DNA of 62,163 bases from a virus. The translations under genes and the position numbers were made by a program. Shown piece by piece: positions 7,334 to 14,525 of this stretch; positions within the stretch are counted from its first letter, which is position 1; the number at the start of each line of letters is the position of its first letter. Location: IMG/VR virus record IMGVR_UViG_3300013126_004346, positions 1 through 62,163 of that record. One strand, written 5' to 3'. The notes below the pieces were generated by a model. That model was given only the letters and a program-made list of their open reading frames with translations, did not search any database and was not told the origin of the DNA.

Positions 7334-7934
7334 ATGAATTTTGACTATTCATTTTAATATTAATTAGTTTTAAAGCTTTATTATGTATATTTATAACTGT
7401 TTGGGTGCTGAGTTTTAATCTTTTACCAATATTATGCCAAGATAAAGTTTTATTGCTTTTATTAAAATATCTAAGTTTAAATATTTTTATCATTCTTTTG
7501 TCTTTCATTTGAGATAATATTTCAAAAATAAAATCAGCCTTGTCTTTATCTAAAATTGATAGATCTTCTCTGGCTTGAATTTGTTTTTTTTCTAAAATAT
7601 TTTTTATATTTTCATCATTCATAGATATTGCTTGCTGTGTTTTATTTATTAAATTTAAACAATGATATCTCATTTGATTGCCTAGCCAAGTAGAAAATTT
7701 AACATTTTTATCTGGATCAAAATTTAATGCTGATTTATATATTATATATGTTTTATCTTCGCTTATATCTTGAAGATCGAATCCAGAATTTAATAAAACA
7801 TTTTGGTATCTTTTTATCATCTGATGACAGATTCCGCTATGCCTTAATTCTAGCTCTTTAAGTGCATCACTTGAATTATTATTTTTTACTTGATAAACTA
7901 ATTCTATATCATTACAATTATGGCAGTCTTGCAT
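7320..7934 (-). CDS. phage RNA polymerase sigma factor (sigma-70 superfamily)
   Basis: 204 aa. Region 2-like part: HSGICHQMIKRYQN, DKTYIIYKSALNFDPDKNVKFSTWLGNQMRYHCLN (about 30-85), with the FSTWL...R core contact typical of region 2.3-2.4. Region 4-like helix-turn-helix: LSWHNIGKRLKLSTQTVINIHNKALKL (about 165-192). It probably redirects host RNA polymerase to a phage gene class, most likely late genes. Its start overlaps the dNMP kinase gene by 17 bases. Confidence 0.85.
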   Translation of the reverse strand: MQDCHNCNDIELVYQVKNNNSSDALKELELRHSGICHQMIKRYQNVLLNSGFDLQDISEDKTYIIYKSALNFDPDKNVKFSTWLGNQMRYHCLNLINKTQQAISMNDENIKNILEKKQIQAREDLSILDKDKADFIFEILSQMKDKRMIKIFKLRYFNKSNKTLSWHNIGKRLKLSTQTVINIHNKALKLINIKMNSQNSFDKI

Positions 7935-8496
7935 TTGCGGATATTTCCTTAAATTTTTTTTCGTATTTTTTATATAAAATATCTTTATTCGGTTCAGGTT
8001 TCCAGTTTATCTTAAAATCTGCTTGCTTTCTTATTTTAACGATATTTTCTTTTTCTTCTTTATTTGCTGGCTTATTATTTTTTAACGTAATCGAAACTAA
8101 TAAACCATTATTTTTTTTCTTTAACCAAAAAAGTTCGTCTTCTTCATATTCAAAATATCTTATATCTGTTACGACTGGTATAGTTTGGGTAGATATGCAT
8201 TCATCTATTTCGTATTGAATTTTATTTGTCCAATATTTACCCTTTGTAAACTCTCTTTTTAATTTACCATAAACAACCATAAGAGGTCTAACAAATTCTT
8301 TGTCTTTACCGTTTATGTTTAAAATATCTACAGAAAAGTTTTGAGATACAAAATCTTTTAAGTCTTTTTTTAAATTATCTGCTAATGCAATTCTTTTCGT
8401 TTTTATATTATTTTTAAGGCAATATCTATTGAATAATTCAAAAAATGTATCTTTTCCAGATCTAGCAAATCCTGTTACTCCTATTGGCTTAATCAT
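7918..8496 (-). CDS. deoxynucleoside monophosphate kinase
   Basis: 192 aa. P-loop GFARSGKDT at about residues 9-17, then IALADNLKKDLKDF and VVTDIRYFEYEEDEL, matching the dNMP kinase family of T4 gene 1. It would phosphorylate dNMPs to dNDPs, linking dCMP deaminase, ThyX and RNR products to the dNTP pool. A promoter with a short leader precedes it, and it is co-transcribed with the sigma gene. Confidence 0.85.
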   Translation of the reverse strand: MIKPIGVTGFARSGKDTFFELFNRYCLKNNIKTKRIALADNLKKDLKDFVSQNFSVDILNINGKDKEFVRPLMVVYGKLKREFTKGKYWTNKIQYEIDECISTQTIPVVTDIRYFEYEEDELFWLKKKNNGLLVSITLKNNKPANKEEKENIVKIRKQADFKINWKPEPNKDILYKKYEKKFKEISANARLP

Positions 8497-8500
8497 TTTT

Positions 8501-8529
8501 TAGACAATTATATTAGTTTATATTATCAT
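8501..8529 (+). promoter_or_regulatory. sigma70-like promoter, -10 eight bases before ATG
   Basis: TAGACA (8501-8506), 17-bp spacer, TATCAT (8524-8529), 8 bases to the ATG at 8538. It overlaps the divergent minus-strand promoter. Confidence 0.45.
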
Positions 8530-8548
8530 AAAATATAATGAATGTCAA
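8520..8548 (-). promoter_or_regulatory. sigma70-like promoter of dNMP kinase-sigma operon
   Basis: Minus strand TTGACA (8548-8543), 17-bp spacer, TAATAT (8525-8520), 23 bases before the ATG at 8496. No clear Shine-Dalgarno in the short leader. Opposes the plus-strand promoter in the same 41-bp divergent gap. Confidence 0.62.
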
Positions 8549-8900
8549 TGAGTTTCTGAATTTATTGACCGTTTCCTCTTTGCCAGCATTTATTCTTATA
8601 ATTTGGTTTAAAACTCATGCGTTCGTGGAATATTTAAATTTATTTAAATTAAATAAACTTTTTAAAATAAATGAATATTTAGAATATAAAAAACAAAATA
8701 TGTTGATTGAATATTCAGATTTTATACTGCTTAAATATAATAGTTTTTTTACAAGGTTGATTACATGTCCATTTTGCTTGAATTTCTGGCTTTCTTTAAT
8801 AGTCTCTATATTCTTTGGAAATTTTAGCTTTATATATATATCATCTATATATATTATTAGTCTTATGATATATTTTACAATGTGTAAATTATCAATATGA
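8538..8900 (+). CDS. small membrane protein, DUF1360-like
   Basis: 120 aa with an N-terminal hydrophobic helix (about 9-30) and two C-terminal ones (about 78-118). Between them, FTRLITCPFCLNFWLSLIV matches the R.(L/I)TCPFC..FW motif of DUF1360 membrane proteins found in bacteria and phages. Biochemical role unknown. Confidence 0.62.
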   Translation: MNVNEFLNLLTVSSLPAFILIIWFKTHAFVEYLNLFKLNKLFKINEYLEYKKQNMLIEYSDFILLKYNSFFTRLITCPFCLNFWLSLIVSIFFGNFSFIYISSIYIISLMIYFTMCKLSI

Positions 8901-9193
8901 ATAAAGTAATTATCGCTGTTGAATCCTCGCAAAATTTTTACGAATTAATTAATCTGCAATTAGTAGATTTTAAAAATAAAAATAATATTTTAGAAAATTT
9001 TTATGTACATTTTCATTCGGCAATTCATGGGTGTGCGTGCAAAAAGAACTACCATCTTGAAGAAGCCAATAGAATCTATGAGCAAGGTCTTGCAACTCTT
9101 GACCCCTCTTTAAAAGAAGAAATGAAAAATATTTTAAATGCTAGTCAAATTTTATTTTTTAAAGATAAAAAAATACTTCTTTTCCAATTTTAG
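8897..9193 (+). CDS. hypothetical protein, 98 aa
   Basis: 98 aa, overlapping the DUF1360-like gene by ATGA. The segment FYVHFHSAIHGCACKKNYHLEEANRIYEQG has a His/Cys cluster that could bind metal. No family recognised. Confidence 0.55.
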   Translation: MNKVIIAVESSQNFYELINLQLVDFKNKNNILENFYVHFHSAIHGCACKKNYHLEEANRIYEQGLATLDPSLKEEMKNILNASQILFFKDKKILLFQF

Positions 9194-9194
9194 C

Positions 9195-9223
9195 TTGCAA
9201 TAAATCTATATTTATTTTAGTAT
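9195..9223 (+). promoter_or_regulatory. weak sigma70-like promoter close to ATG
   Basis: TTGCAA (9195-9200), 17-bp spacer, TAGTAT (9218-9223), 9 bases to the ATG at 9233. Spacing matches the other near-leaderless promoters; the boxes are less good. Confidence 0.35.
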
Positions 9224-9232
9224 TGTACTACT

Positions 9233-9697
9233 ATGAAATTAGTATTATTACAATTATACTTATTTTTTATATCTTTTGGTTATTCTCAAAATGAATTACT
9301 AAATAAAGCTAATTCTGGAGATCACGCTTCTGCAACAATGGTAGGAATATATTATAAAAATGGAGAAAATGGATTTGAAAAAAATACATCCGAGGCAAAG
9401 AAATATTTTAAAATTGCAGACGATAATGGTAGAAAAGAAGGAAATTTTGTCGGAGCATTTATGCTTGGTGTTTTAGAATATCAAAATAATCCAGAAAAAT
9501 CTTTTGAAATTTGGGCTAAAATGAGGCATGATAATGAAATTCATAAAGCTAAATTTAAAAAAGAAATCAAGCATTCAGAGATAATAAAAAATCAAAAAGA
9601 GATTTTATCTGAATTAAAAAACATAAAAAAACAAAATTCTAATTTACGAAGAAGAATCGCTGACGATTTAGAAGATGGAATAGCTAGTCAAGAATAA
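9233..9697 (+). CDS. secreted Sel1/TPR-like repeat protein
   Basis: 154 aa. A signal-peptide-like N-terminus (hydrophobic residues 3-15, then GYSQ). Residues 20-100 carry Sel1-type pairs: ANSGDHASATMVGIYYKNG..., TSEAKKYFKIADDNGRKEGNFVGAFMLGVLEY. The C-terminal 50 residues are charged and probably coiled coil. Sel1 repeats mediate protein contacts. Export would place it in the host envelope, but no lysis or exclusion role can be read from the sequence. Confidence 0.68.
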   Translation: MKLVLLQLYLFFISFGYSQNELLNKANSGDHASATMVGIYYKNGENGFEKNTSEAKKYFKIADDNGRKEGNFVGAFMLGVLEYQNNPEKSFEIWAKMRHDNEIHKAKFKKEIKHSEIIKNQKEILSELKNIKKQNSNLRRRIADDLEDGIASQE

Positions 9698-10806
9698 TGA
9701 ATATTGCATTTAAAGAAGCTTTGGGATACGACGATATCGCATTGCTACCTAATTTTTCAGATATTTCTTCAAGAAAAGAAGTTTGTACGATAACTAAAAT
9801 ATCTAAAAACAAATACATTGATTTGCCTATTATTCTATCTCCTATGGATACAATATCATCGGTAAAATCTTGCATTAAAATAAATAAATTAGGCGGCGCT
9901 GGTGTTTTGCATAGATTTATGTCCTGTGAAGAGCAAGCCGCAAAAGCTAAAAAGATCAGAGAAGAAAGTAATTTTTGTGTTACGGCTATAGGATTAAAAG
10001 ATGCCTTTGAAAGAATAAAAATTACTAATTCATATACAGACATCTATTTTTTAGACACGGCTAATGGTTTAGCTAAAAATGTTGAAGATTTTTTATGTTG
10101 GTATAAAACGTCTTCTTTTATACAAGATATAATTGTTGGAAATACATTAACAAAGGAAAGCGTTTACAGACTTGCTAATTTAAAAGCTGATGGATTTAGA
10201 CATTTAATTGGGCCTGGAAGTATGTGCCTAACTCAAATTAAAACTGGTATTGGTTGTCCAAGTGTTACTGGTTTGTCATATGCTTGGAAAGCGGTAAGAA
10301 ATTTTCAATTGGCTAATTTAGATTATTTTAGACAAGAAAATCCGAAAGAAGAAAACAGGCCGAGTATTCTCGCTGATGGAGGAATTAGATATCCTAGAGA
10401 TTTAGTTAAAGCCATAGTAAGCGGGGCTGATGCTGTTGTCTGTGGTAGGATTTTCGCAGGGCTTGCAGATGTTATAGATGAAGAAAATATAATAGAAAAA
10501 GATGGCAAAAGATATGGTAAATATAGAGGCATGGCTAGTCAAGATGTAGTAGAAGATTACGAGCTTTATGATGGAACGAAAAAGAATTTGTTTGTAGAAG
10601 GCGATAAAACTCTTGTGCCATTAATTGAAGATCTAACAATTGAAGATGTTGTTTATGATTTTGTAAATGGTTTAAGAAGTTCCATGAGTTATTTAAATTT
10701 TAAATCTATTGAAGAAATGCGAGGATCTCTTTGGACAGGCAAAACAAAAGCTATTCGAGTTTCTCCAAATAATGCATATGAGAGTTTCGCCCATGGAAAA
10801 ATTTGA
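9697..10806 (+). CDS. GMP reductase / IMP dehydrogenase family enzyme, GMP reductase favoured
   Basis: 369 aa without CBS domains (GMP reductases are about 345 aa, IMPDH usually about 490 with CBS). Family motifs: SPMDTISS (about 48), IGPGSMCLT with the catalytic cysteine at C177, ILADGGIRYPRDLVKAIVSGADAVV, KYRGMASQ and NGLRSSMSY. The Asp-Arg-Tyr flap of IMPDH after GMGS is not visible. The region around VEGDKTLVP is closer to the GMP reductase layout. GMP reductase makes IMP from GMP with NADPH. With the adenylosuccinate synthetase 1.5 kb downstream this would turn guanine into adenine nucleotides. IMPDH activity cannot be excluded. Start shares bases with the previous stop (TAATG). Confidence 0.8.
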   Translation: MNIAFKEALGYDDIALLPNFSDISSRKEVCTITKISKNKYIDLPIILSPMDTISSVKSCIKINKLGGAGVLHRFMSCEEQAAKAKKIREESNFCVTAIGLKDAFERIKITNSYTDIYFLDTANGLAKNVEDFLCWYKTSSFIQDIIVGNTLTKESVYRLANLKADGFRHLIGPGSMCLTQIKTGIGCPSVTGLSYAWKAVRNFQLANLDYFRQENPKEENRPSILADGGIRYPRDLVKAIVSGADAVVCGRIFAGLADVIDEENIIEKDGKRYGKYRGMASQDVVEDYELYDGTKKNLFVEGDKTLVPLIEDLTIEDVVYDFVNGLRSSMSYLNFKSIEEMRGSLWTGKTKAIRVSPNNAYESFAHGKI

Positions 10807-11458
10807 ATATTTAATTATATCTGATATCCATTTAGGCGATAAAGACTGTCGGGCTGAAGAACTATTAAAAGTTCTTAAAAATAAACAAAGTAAAAATATT
10901 ATAATTGCTGGAGACTTATTTGATCATCATAATCTTTCGAGATTAAAAAAAGACCATTGGAGAGTTTTATCAAAATTAAGAAAATTATCTAAAAGAAAAA
11001 AAATTATATATTTGATTGGTAATCATTGTTTTTTGAAAGCAGAATTCATGAGTATACTTTTGGGATTTGATTGTAGAGACGAATTAATTTTAGATGTTAA
11101 TGGAAAAAAGATTTTAGTGGTACATGGAGATATTTTCGATATTTATTTTACTAAATTTAAAATATTAACTAATTTTATTATTAAATGCTATTACTTGGTA
11201 AGACATTATACTCCATATGCAGATGATTTTTTTAGATTATTTAAAGCTAGAAAAGGTGGTTTTATAGAAAGAAGCTCTAGAGTCAAAGAAAATGCTTTAA
11301 AATATTTAAAAATGAAAAATTATGATGTAATAATCTGTGGTCATACTCATTTTCCAGAATATGATAAAGACTATATAAATAGTGGTAGCTTTTGCGAAAA
11401 AGAGTCTGCTTTTGTAACAATTGATCAAAAAGGCAAAATAAAATTAGAAAAAATATGA
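10793..11458 (+). CDS. calcineurin-like metallophosphoesterase (LpxH-like)
   Basis: 221 aa from the ATG at 10793; a longer reading frame from 10709 overlaps the previous gene by about 100 bases and lacks support. All five metal-site motifs are present in order: DIHLGD (about 9), GDLFDHH (about 38), GNHC (about 74), HGDIFD (about 110) and GHTHFPEY (about 182). The layout resembles UDP-2,3-diacylglucosamine hydrolase (LpxH) and related phage phosphoesterases. Substrate unknown; a nucleotide-related role fits the neighbours as well as a lipid one. Confidence 0.83.
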   Translation: MEKFEYLIISDIHLGDKDCRAEELLKVLKNKQSKNIIIAGDLFDHHNLSRLKKDHWRVLSKLRKLSKRKKIIYLIGNHCFLKAEFMSILLGFDCRDELILDVNGKKILVVHGDIFDIYFTKFKILTNFIIKCYYLVRHYTPYADDFFRLFKARKGGFIERSSRVKENALKYLKMKNYDVIICGHTHFPEYDKDYINSGSFCEKESAFVTIDQKGKIKLEKI

Positions 11459-11865
11459 GAATATCTTTTGAAGATATGGCTATTGAAATAGCCAAGATAA
11501 GTTCTTTGAGATCCGAAGATCAACATAAAAAAGTTGGTTGTTCAATAATAAATCAAGAAGGCAGACTTCTCTCAATAGGATATAATGGTCTTCAGGCTAA
11601 ACAAAATATTAATGATTCTTTTTGGAATGATAGAGAACAAAGAAGAGCTTATGTAATTCATGCAGAAACAAATGCTCTTTCTTGTATAACTAGATATGAT
11701 AAACCATATCTGCTTGCCTCAACTCTTTTGCCATGTTCTTGCTGTGCAATGAATATTGTCTCATATGGAATAAAAAAAGTTATATATTTAGAAGATTACG
11801 ACAGAGACCAAAAATCAATAGATATCTTTAAATTTTATAATATTGAGCTTAAAAAAATAAATTGA
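11455..11865 (+). CDS. dCMP/deoxycytidylate deaminase family
   Basis: 136 aa. Zinc site HAETNAL (about 65) and LPCSCCAMNI (about 92), with the proton-shuttling Glu in HAE, as in dCMP deaminases (GYNG near residue 43 also matches). It would make dUMP, the substrate of the phage ThyX. Overlaps the phosphoesterase gene by ATGA. Confidence 0.86.
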   Translation: MRISFEDMAIEIAKISSLRSEDQHKKVGCSIINQEGRLLSIGYNGLQAKQNINDSFWNDREQRRAYVIHAETNALSCITRYDKPYLLASTLLPCSCCAMNIVSYGIKKVIYLEDYDRDQKSIDIFKFYNIELKKIN

Positions 11866-11890
11866 TTTATTTACAAATATAATATATACT
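11862..11890 (+). promoter_or_regulatory. sigma70-like promoter close to ATG
   Basis: TTGATT (11862-11867, overlapping the deaminase stop), 17-bp spacer, TATACT (11885-11890), 9 bases to the ATG at 11900. Confidence 0.5.
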
Positions 11891-11899
11891 TATAAAACA

Positions 11900-12103
11900 A
11901 TGAATAAAGCTAAAGCAAATGTCCTAAAAAGAATGATTGGTAAAAGAGTAGTTGTTATTAAAGACCATGTAAAAAATGAATATGCACATGGTAGAGTATT
12001 AGATTGTTCTGGAGAAGACACGTTGAAGGTGGAAATCTTTGAAGATAAAGTTTACAACATAAATATCTTTGATATAAGATCACCATGTCCAGATTATCCA
12101 TGA
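11900..12103 (+). CDS. hypothetical protein, 67 aa, SH3-like pattern
   Basis: 67 aa: MIGKRVVVIKDHVKNEYAHGRVLDCSGEDTLKVEIFEDKVYNINIFDIRSP alternates short beta strands in the way of small SH3-like barrel proteins; this is a fold guess only. It ends in an ATGA overlap with the next gene. Confidence 0.5.
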   Translation: MNKAKANVLKRMIGKRVVVIKDHVKNEYAHGRVLDCSGEDTLKVEIFEDKVYNINIFDIRSPCPDYP

Positions 12104-12327
12104 GTGAAGATTTACCAGAAAATATAAATTTAAACCATATAACGCCTTATATTAAGGCTTATGATAGAGCGCCAATACACAGGCTTGCACCAAAAATGCA
12201 AAGAAATGATTTATGTAAGGTTTCTGGTAAAAAATTTAAAAATTGCTGTGGACAAGGAAATCAAATTAATTATTGCAAAGTAATGTTAGAAAGTTTTTTT
12301 GAAAAAGATATAAAAAATGGAAGTTGA
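12100..12327 (+). CDS. SEC-C motif mini-protein
   Basis: 75 aa from the ATG at 12100, chosen because it overlaps the previous stop by ATGA (an ATG at 12085 is possible). It carries RNDLCKVSGKKFKNCCG, the SEC-C zinc motif found at the C-terminus of SecA and in many small proteins; one cysteine of the usual CPCGSGKK form is changed. Function beyond zinc binding unknown. Confidence 0.68.
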   Translation: MSEDLPENINLNHITPYIKAYDRAPIHRLAPKMQRNDLCKVSGKKFKNCCGQGNQINYCKVMLESFFEKDIKNGS

Positions 12328-13321
12328 GTTTGTTGATGTAATTTTTGGGCTTTGTTGGGGTGATGAAGGCAAGGGTAAAATTAGTAATGCTATATCAAAA
12401 GATTATGATGCTGTTTGTCGTTGGAATGGAGGATCAAACGCTGGACATACGGTTTATATAAATGAAAAGAAGCACAAAACTCATATTGTCCCTTGCGGAA
12501 TATTTTCTTCTAAAAAAAGTATTATTGGTCCGAACTGTGTAATTAGCGTAGATGGTTTTTATAAAGAGATAGAATATTTAAAAAATGAAGGATTTGATAC
12601 ATCTTTAATAAAGATTAGCCCAAAAGCTCATATTGTAACTCAATCTCATATAGATTATGATTTGAAATTTTTAAAAGAAAAACTCGGAACAACTGGACAA
12701 GGAATTGCTCCAGCCTATGCAGACAAAATGCTAAGAATAGGAAAGCTTGCTAAAGATTTTATAGATAAAAAATATATATGGGATGGTGAATTATATGGTA
12801 AAATATTGTGTGAAGGTGCTCAAAGTTTTTGGCTTGACATAAACTATGGAGATTATCCATACGTTACAAGTAGTGAGACTTTACCGTATTCTGCTTGCTC
12901 GCTAGGATTTTCTCCAAAAAAAATAAGAGATATAATTGGTGTGGCGAAAATTTATGATACAAAAAGCGGTAAAGATCCATTATTTCCAGAAACTTTATGG
13001 GACGATCCTATTTTAAATAAAATTATAGAGCTTGGAAAAGAGTTTGGCTCAACAACTGGAAGAAAAAGAATTGTTAATTGGTTGCGACTAAATAATCTAA
13101 TAACTGCAATAAAATTATCTGGAGCCAATAAAGTAATAATAAATAAATGTGATATTCTACAAGAAATAAATGAATATAAAATATTATTAGATGATGAATA
13201 TGGGCCGAATTTTATAAAATTTATAGACTTTGAATCAATGAAATCATATATTACTAATGAACTAAAGAAAATAAAAGATTTTTCTGAGGTTATTTTTTCT
13301 GGTAATAAAAATGGAATTTAA
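12317..13321 (+). CDS. purA: adenylosuccinate synthetase (archaeal-size PurA; PurZ0-like possible)
   Basis: 334 aa, close to archaeal and phage forms (about 340) and shorter than bacterial PurA (about 430). It has GLCWGDEGKGK with the catalytic Asp at D16, GGSNAGHTV with the catalytic His at H44, EGAQSFWLDINYGDYPYVTSS and GSTTGRKR. NKCDIL matches the nucleotide-binding (T/N)KxD site. PurA joins Asp to IMP. Typical phage PurZ, which acts on dGMP in the 2-aminoadenine pathway, replaces the Asp; here it is kept, so PurA activity or a PurZ0-like enzyme are the two options. No DatZ, MazZ or DpoZ is seen in the window. Confidence 0.88.
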   Translation: MEVEFVDVIFGLCWGDEGKGKISNAISKDYDAVCRWNGGSNAGHTVYINEKKHKTHIVPCGIFSSKKSIIGPNCVISVDGFYKEIEYLKNEGFDTSLIKISPKAHIVTQSHIDYDLKFLKEKLGTTGQGIAPAYADKMLRIGKLAKDFIDKKYIWDGELYGKILCEGAQSFWLDINYGDYPYVTSSETLPYSACSLGFSPKKIRDIIGVAKIYDTKSGKDPLFPETLWDDPILNKIIELGKEFGSTTGRKRIVNWLRLNNLITAIKLSGANKVIINKCDILQEINEYKILLDDEYGPNFIKFIDFESMKSYITNELKKIKDFSEVIFSGNKNGI

Positions 13322-13529
13322 ATTAATAAAATCTAAACCTCATTATAAAAAGTATATAAATAAGTTTAAAGATACTCATTTATCTCAAGCAATATTTAAA
13401 GATAATAATGATTCTCCAAATGAATATCCCTGCCTATGCTATACTTATGTAAGTAATGATATTAATGGTATTGGGTATAAAAGTGTTTTTGTGTATAAAA
13501 AAGATTTTAATTTATTTTCTAATGTTTAA
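13311..13529 (+). CDS. hypothetical protein, 72 aa
   Basis: 72 aa overlapping the end of purA by 11 bases. Lys/Asn/Tyr-rich, with YPCLCYTYVSNDINGIGYKSVFVYKKDF. No family recognised. It ends in a convergent overlap with the HNH gene. Confidence 0.45.
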   Translation: MEFKLIKSKPHYKKYINKFKDTHLSQAIFKDNNDSPNEYPCLCYTYVSNDINGIGYKSVFVYKKDFNLFSNV

Positions 13530-13889
13530 AATAAAATCTATAGTTTCTTTTTTAGTAAAATCATTCTTCATAACATTTATGCAGTAACATACAAATTCAA
13601 CATTGCCTTGAATATATCCTTTATTTGGATCTATCCTATCTAAACTCAATTTAGTGGGACTTTTCTTTATGTCTTCATCTTGAGAACTTCTCGGAATTTC
13701 CATTTTTATATTTGTATATGGACATAAACCGTTCTGATTATCGTAAATCTTTTTGAGGTATTCTAAAGTCAGATCAGTTTGCTCTCCTCTTTCTCTACTA
13801 CGAGACCTTGCTTTATTTAAAGAGTATTTGAATGGACTATATTTGTCCAATCTACATTTATAATTTTTTTTTGATTTTATTTTATGCAC
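13512..13889 (-). CDS. HNH-type endonuclease-like protein
   Basis: 125 aa from a GTG at 13887-13889. The C-terminal part (NGLCPYTNIKM..., LSLDRIDPNKGYIQGNVEFVCYCINVMKNDF) has the SLDRIDPxKGYxxGNVxxVCxxxNxMK layout of phage HNH-related homing nucleases. The first His of a standard HNH is not obvious, so activity is uncertain. It lies 21 bases downstream of the tmRNA on the same strand and may be read through from the tmRNA promoter. Confidence 0.68.
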   Translation of the reverse strand: MHKIKSKKNYKCRLDKYSPFKYSLNKARSRSRERGEQTDLTLEYLKKIYDNQNGLCPYTNIKMEIPRSSQDEDIKKSPTKLSLDRIDPNKGYIQGNVEFVCYCINVMKNDFTKKETIDFILNIRK

Positions 13890-13910
13890 AAATTAATTTA
13901 TTAAATTTCT

Positions 13911-14298
13911 TGGACCCGAAAGGAGTTGAACCTTTGTCTTTTAGAGAACTTAAATTAAAATACTACAGGTTTATTTCTTTTTATTTTTTGCCTTTTATAG
14001 ATAAAGAACAAACATAATTGGCGATTTTATTTTTAATACTAAATATTAATAGAATAAAAAAACTATTAGTATAAAGACATCTAAATACGCAATATTCCAG
14101 TAGATGTGTCGTGGATATCACGCTGTAGAACTTAGGCTACAGAAACGGTCTCCTCAGCTAGAGAGACTCTAGCAGAGATATGACCTTTGTATTTAGCTGT
14201 TTTGGCAGTTAATACTTTTAAGGCTTTTTAAAGAGACCCACCTAAACCTCTACCTGCATTTTAATCTCGATTCCTAAAATCGAAACCAGTACGGGCCC
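13911..14298 (-). ncRNA. ssrA: phage-encoded tmRNA (transfer-messenger RNA)
   Basis: The acceptor stem pairs 5' GGGCCCG (14298-14292) with 3' CGGGTCC (13918-13912). It includes the G3-U70 wobble that marks tRNA-Ala and tmRNA, followed by discriminator A; CCA is not encoded. The T arm is AAAGG-TTCAACT-CCTTT. The 5' domain has ACTGGTTTCGA, the tmRNA D-region signature. A reading frame starts after TTAACT at GCC (14206-14204). It encodes a 24-residue tag that begins AKTAKYKGHI and ends EETVSVA. The TAA stop (14134-14132) sits in the loop of the hairpin CTGTAG/CTACAG. Length is about 388 nt. tmRNA with SmpB rescues stalled ribosomes and tags the nascent protein for proteolysis. No smpB is seen here. 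Confidence 0.92.
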
Positions 14299-14318
14299 AA
14301 TGTTAAAGAACTATATTT

Positions 14319-14347
14319 ATATTACAATAGATTTTGACTTTTATCAA
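14319..14347 (-). promoter_or_regulatory. sigma70-like promoter of the tmRNA
   Basis: Minus strand TTGATA (14347-14342), 17-bp spacer, TAATAT (14324-14319). The mature tmRNA 5' end is 21 bases beyond the -10 box, leaving a short 5' precursor for RNase P. Its -35 box lies 2 bp beyond that of the divergent plus-strand promoter. Confidence 0.6.
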
Positions 14348-14362
14348 TAAATATTATATAAT
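14334..14362 (+). promoter_or_regulatory. sigma70-like promoter, -10 seven bases before ATG
   Basis: TTGACT (14334-14339), 17-bp spacer, TATAAT (14357-14362), 7 bases to the ATG at 14370. Together with the tmRNA promoter it forms two back-to-back, interleaved promoters. Confidence 0.7.
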
Positions 14363-14369
14363 AATATAT

Positions 14370-14525
14370 ATGGAAAAAATTTTGAATTTATTAAATCAAA
14401 TTATAGAAAAGCACGAATGGGAAGATTCTAGAAATCCTGATAGGAAACCTGGAGATACTTGGGATTTGTATCATTTAAAATTATTAAAAAAAATGTTAGA
14501 GGAATATAGTAATGCCAAAAATTAA
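14370..14525 (+). CDS. small protein, 51 aa
   Basis: 51 aa from the ATG at 14370 (MEKILNLLNQIIEKHEWED...RKPGDTWDLYHLKLLKKMLEEY). A reading-frame extension upstream runs through the promoter and is rejected. Helical and acidic, with a DTWDLYHLKLLKKML segment; function unknown. Confidence 0.6.
   Translation: MEKILNLLNQIIEKHEWEDSRNPDRKPGDTWDLYHLKLLKKMLEEYSNAKN

Noticed and set aside
10709-10792. Longer start for the metallophosphoesterase
   Set aside because: It would overlap the GMP reductase-like gene by about 100 bases; the ATG at 10793 gives the normal N-terminus directly before the DIHLGD motif.
12317-13321. Standard PurZ of the 2-aminoadenine (Z) genome pathway
   Set aside because: The catalytic Asp of PurA (GDEGKGK) is kept, whereas PurZ replaces it, and no DatZ, MazZ or Z-type polymerase is visible in the window. 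A PurZ0-like role stays open.
13911-13960. An isolated tRNA suggested by a T-arm-like sequence
   Set aside because: The matching 5' acceptor strand lies 380 bases away and the interval holds tmRNA elements, so the T arm belongs to the tmRNA.
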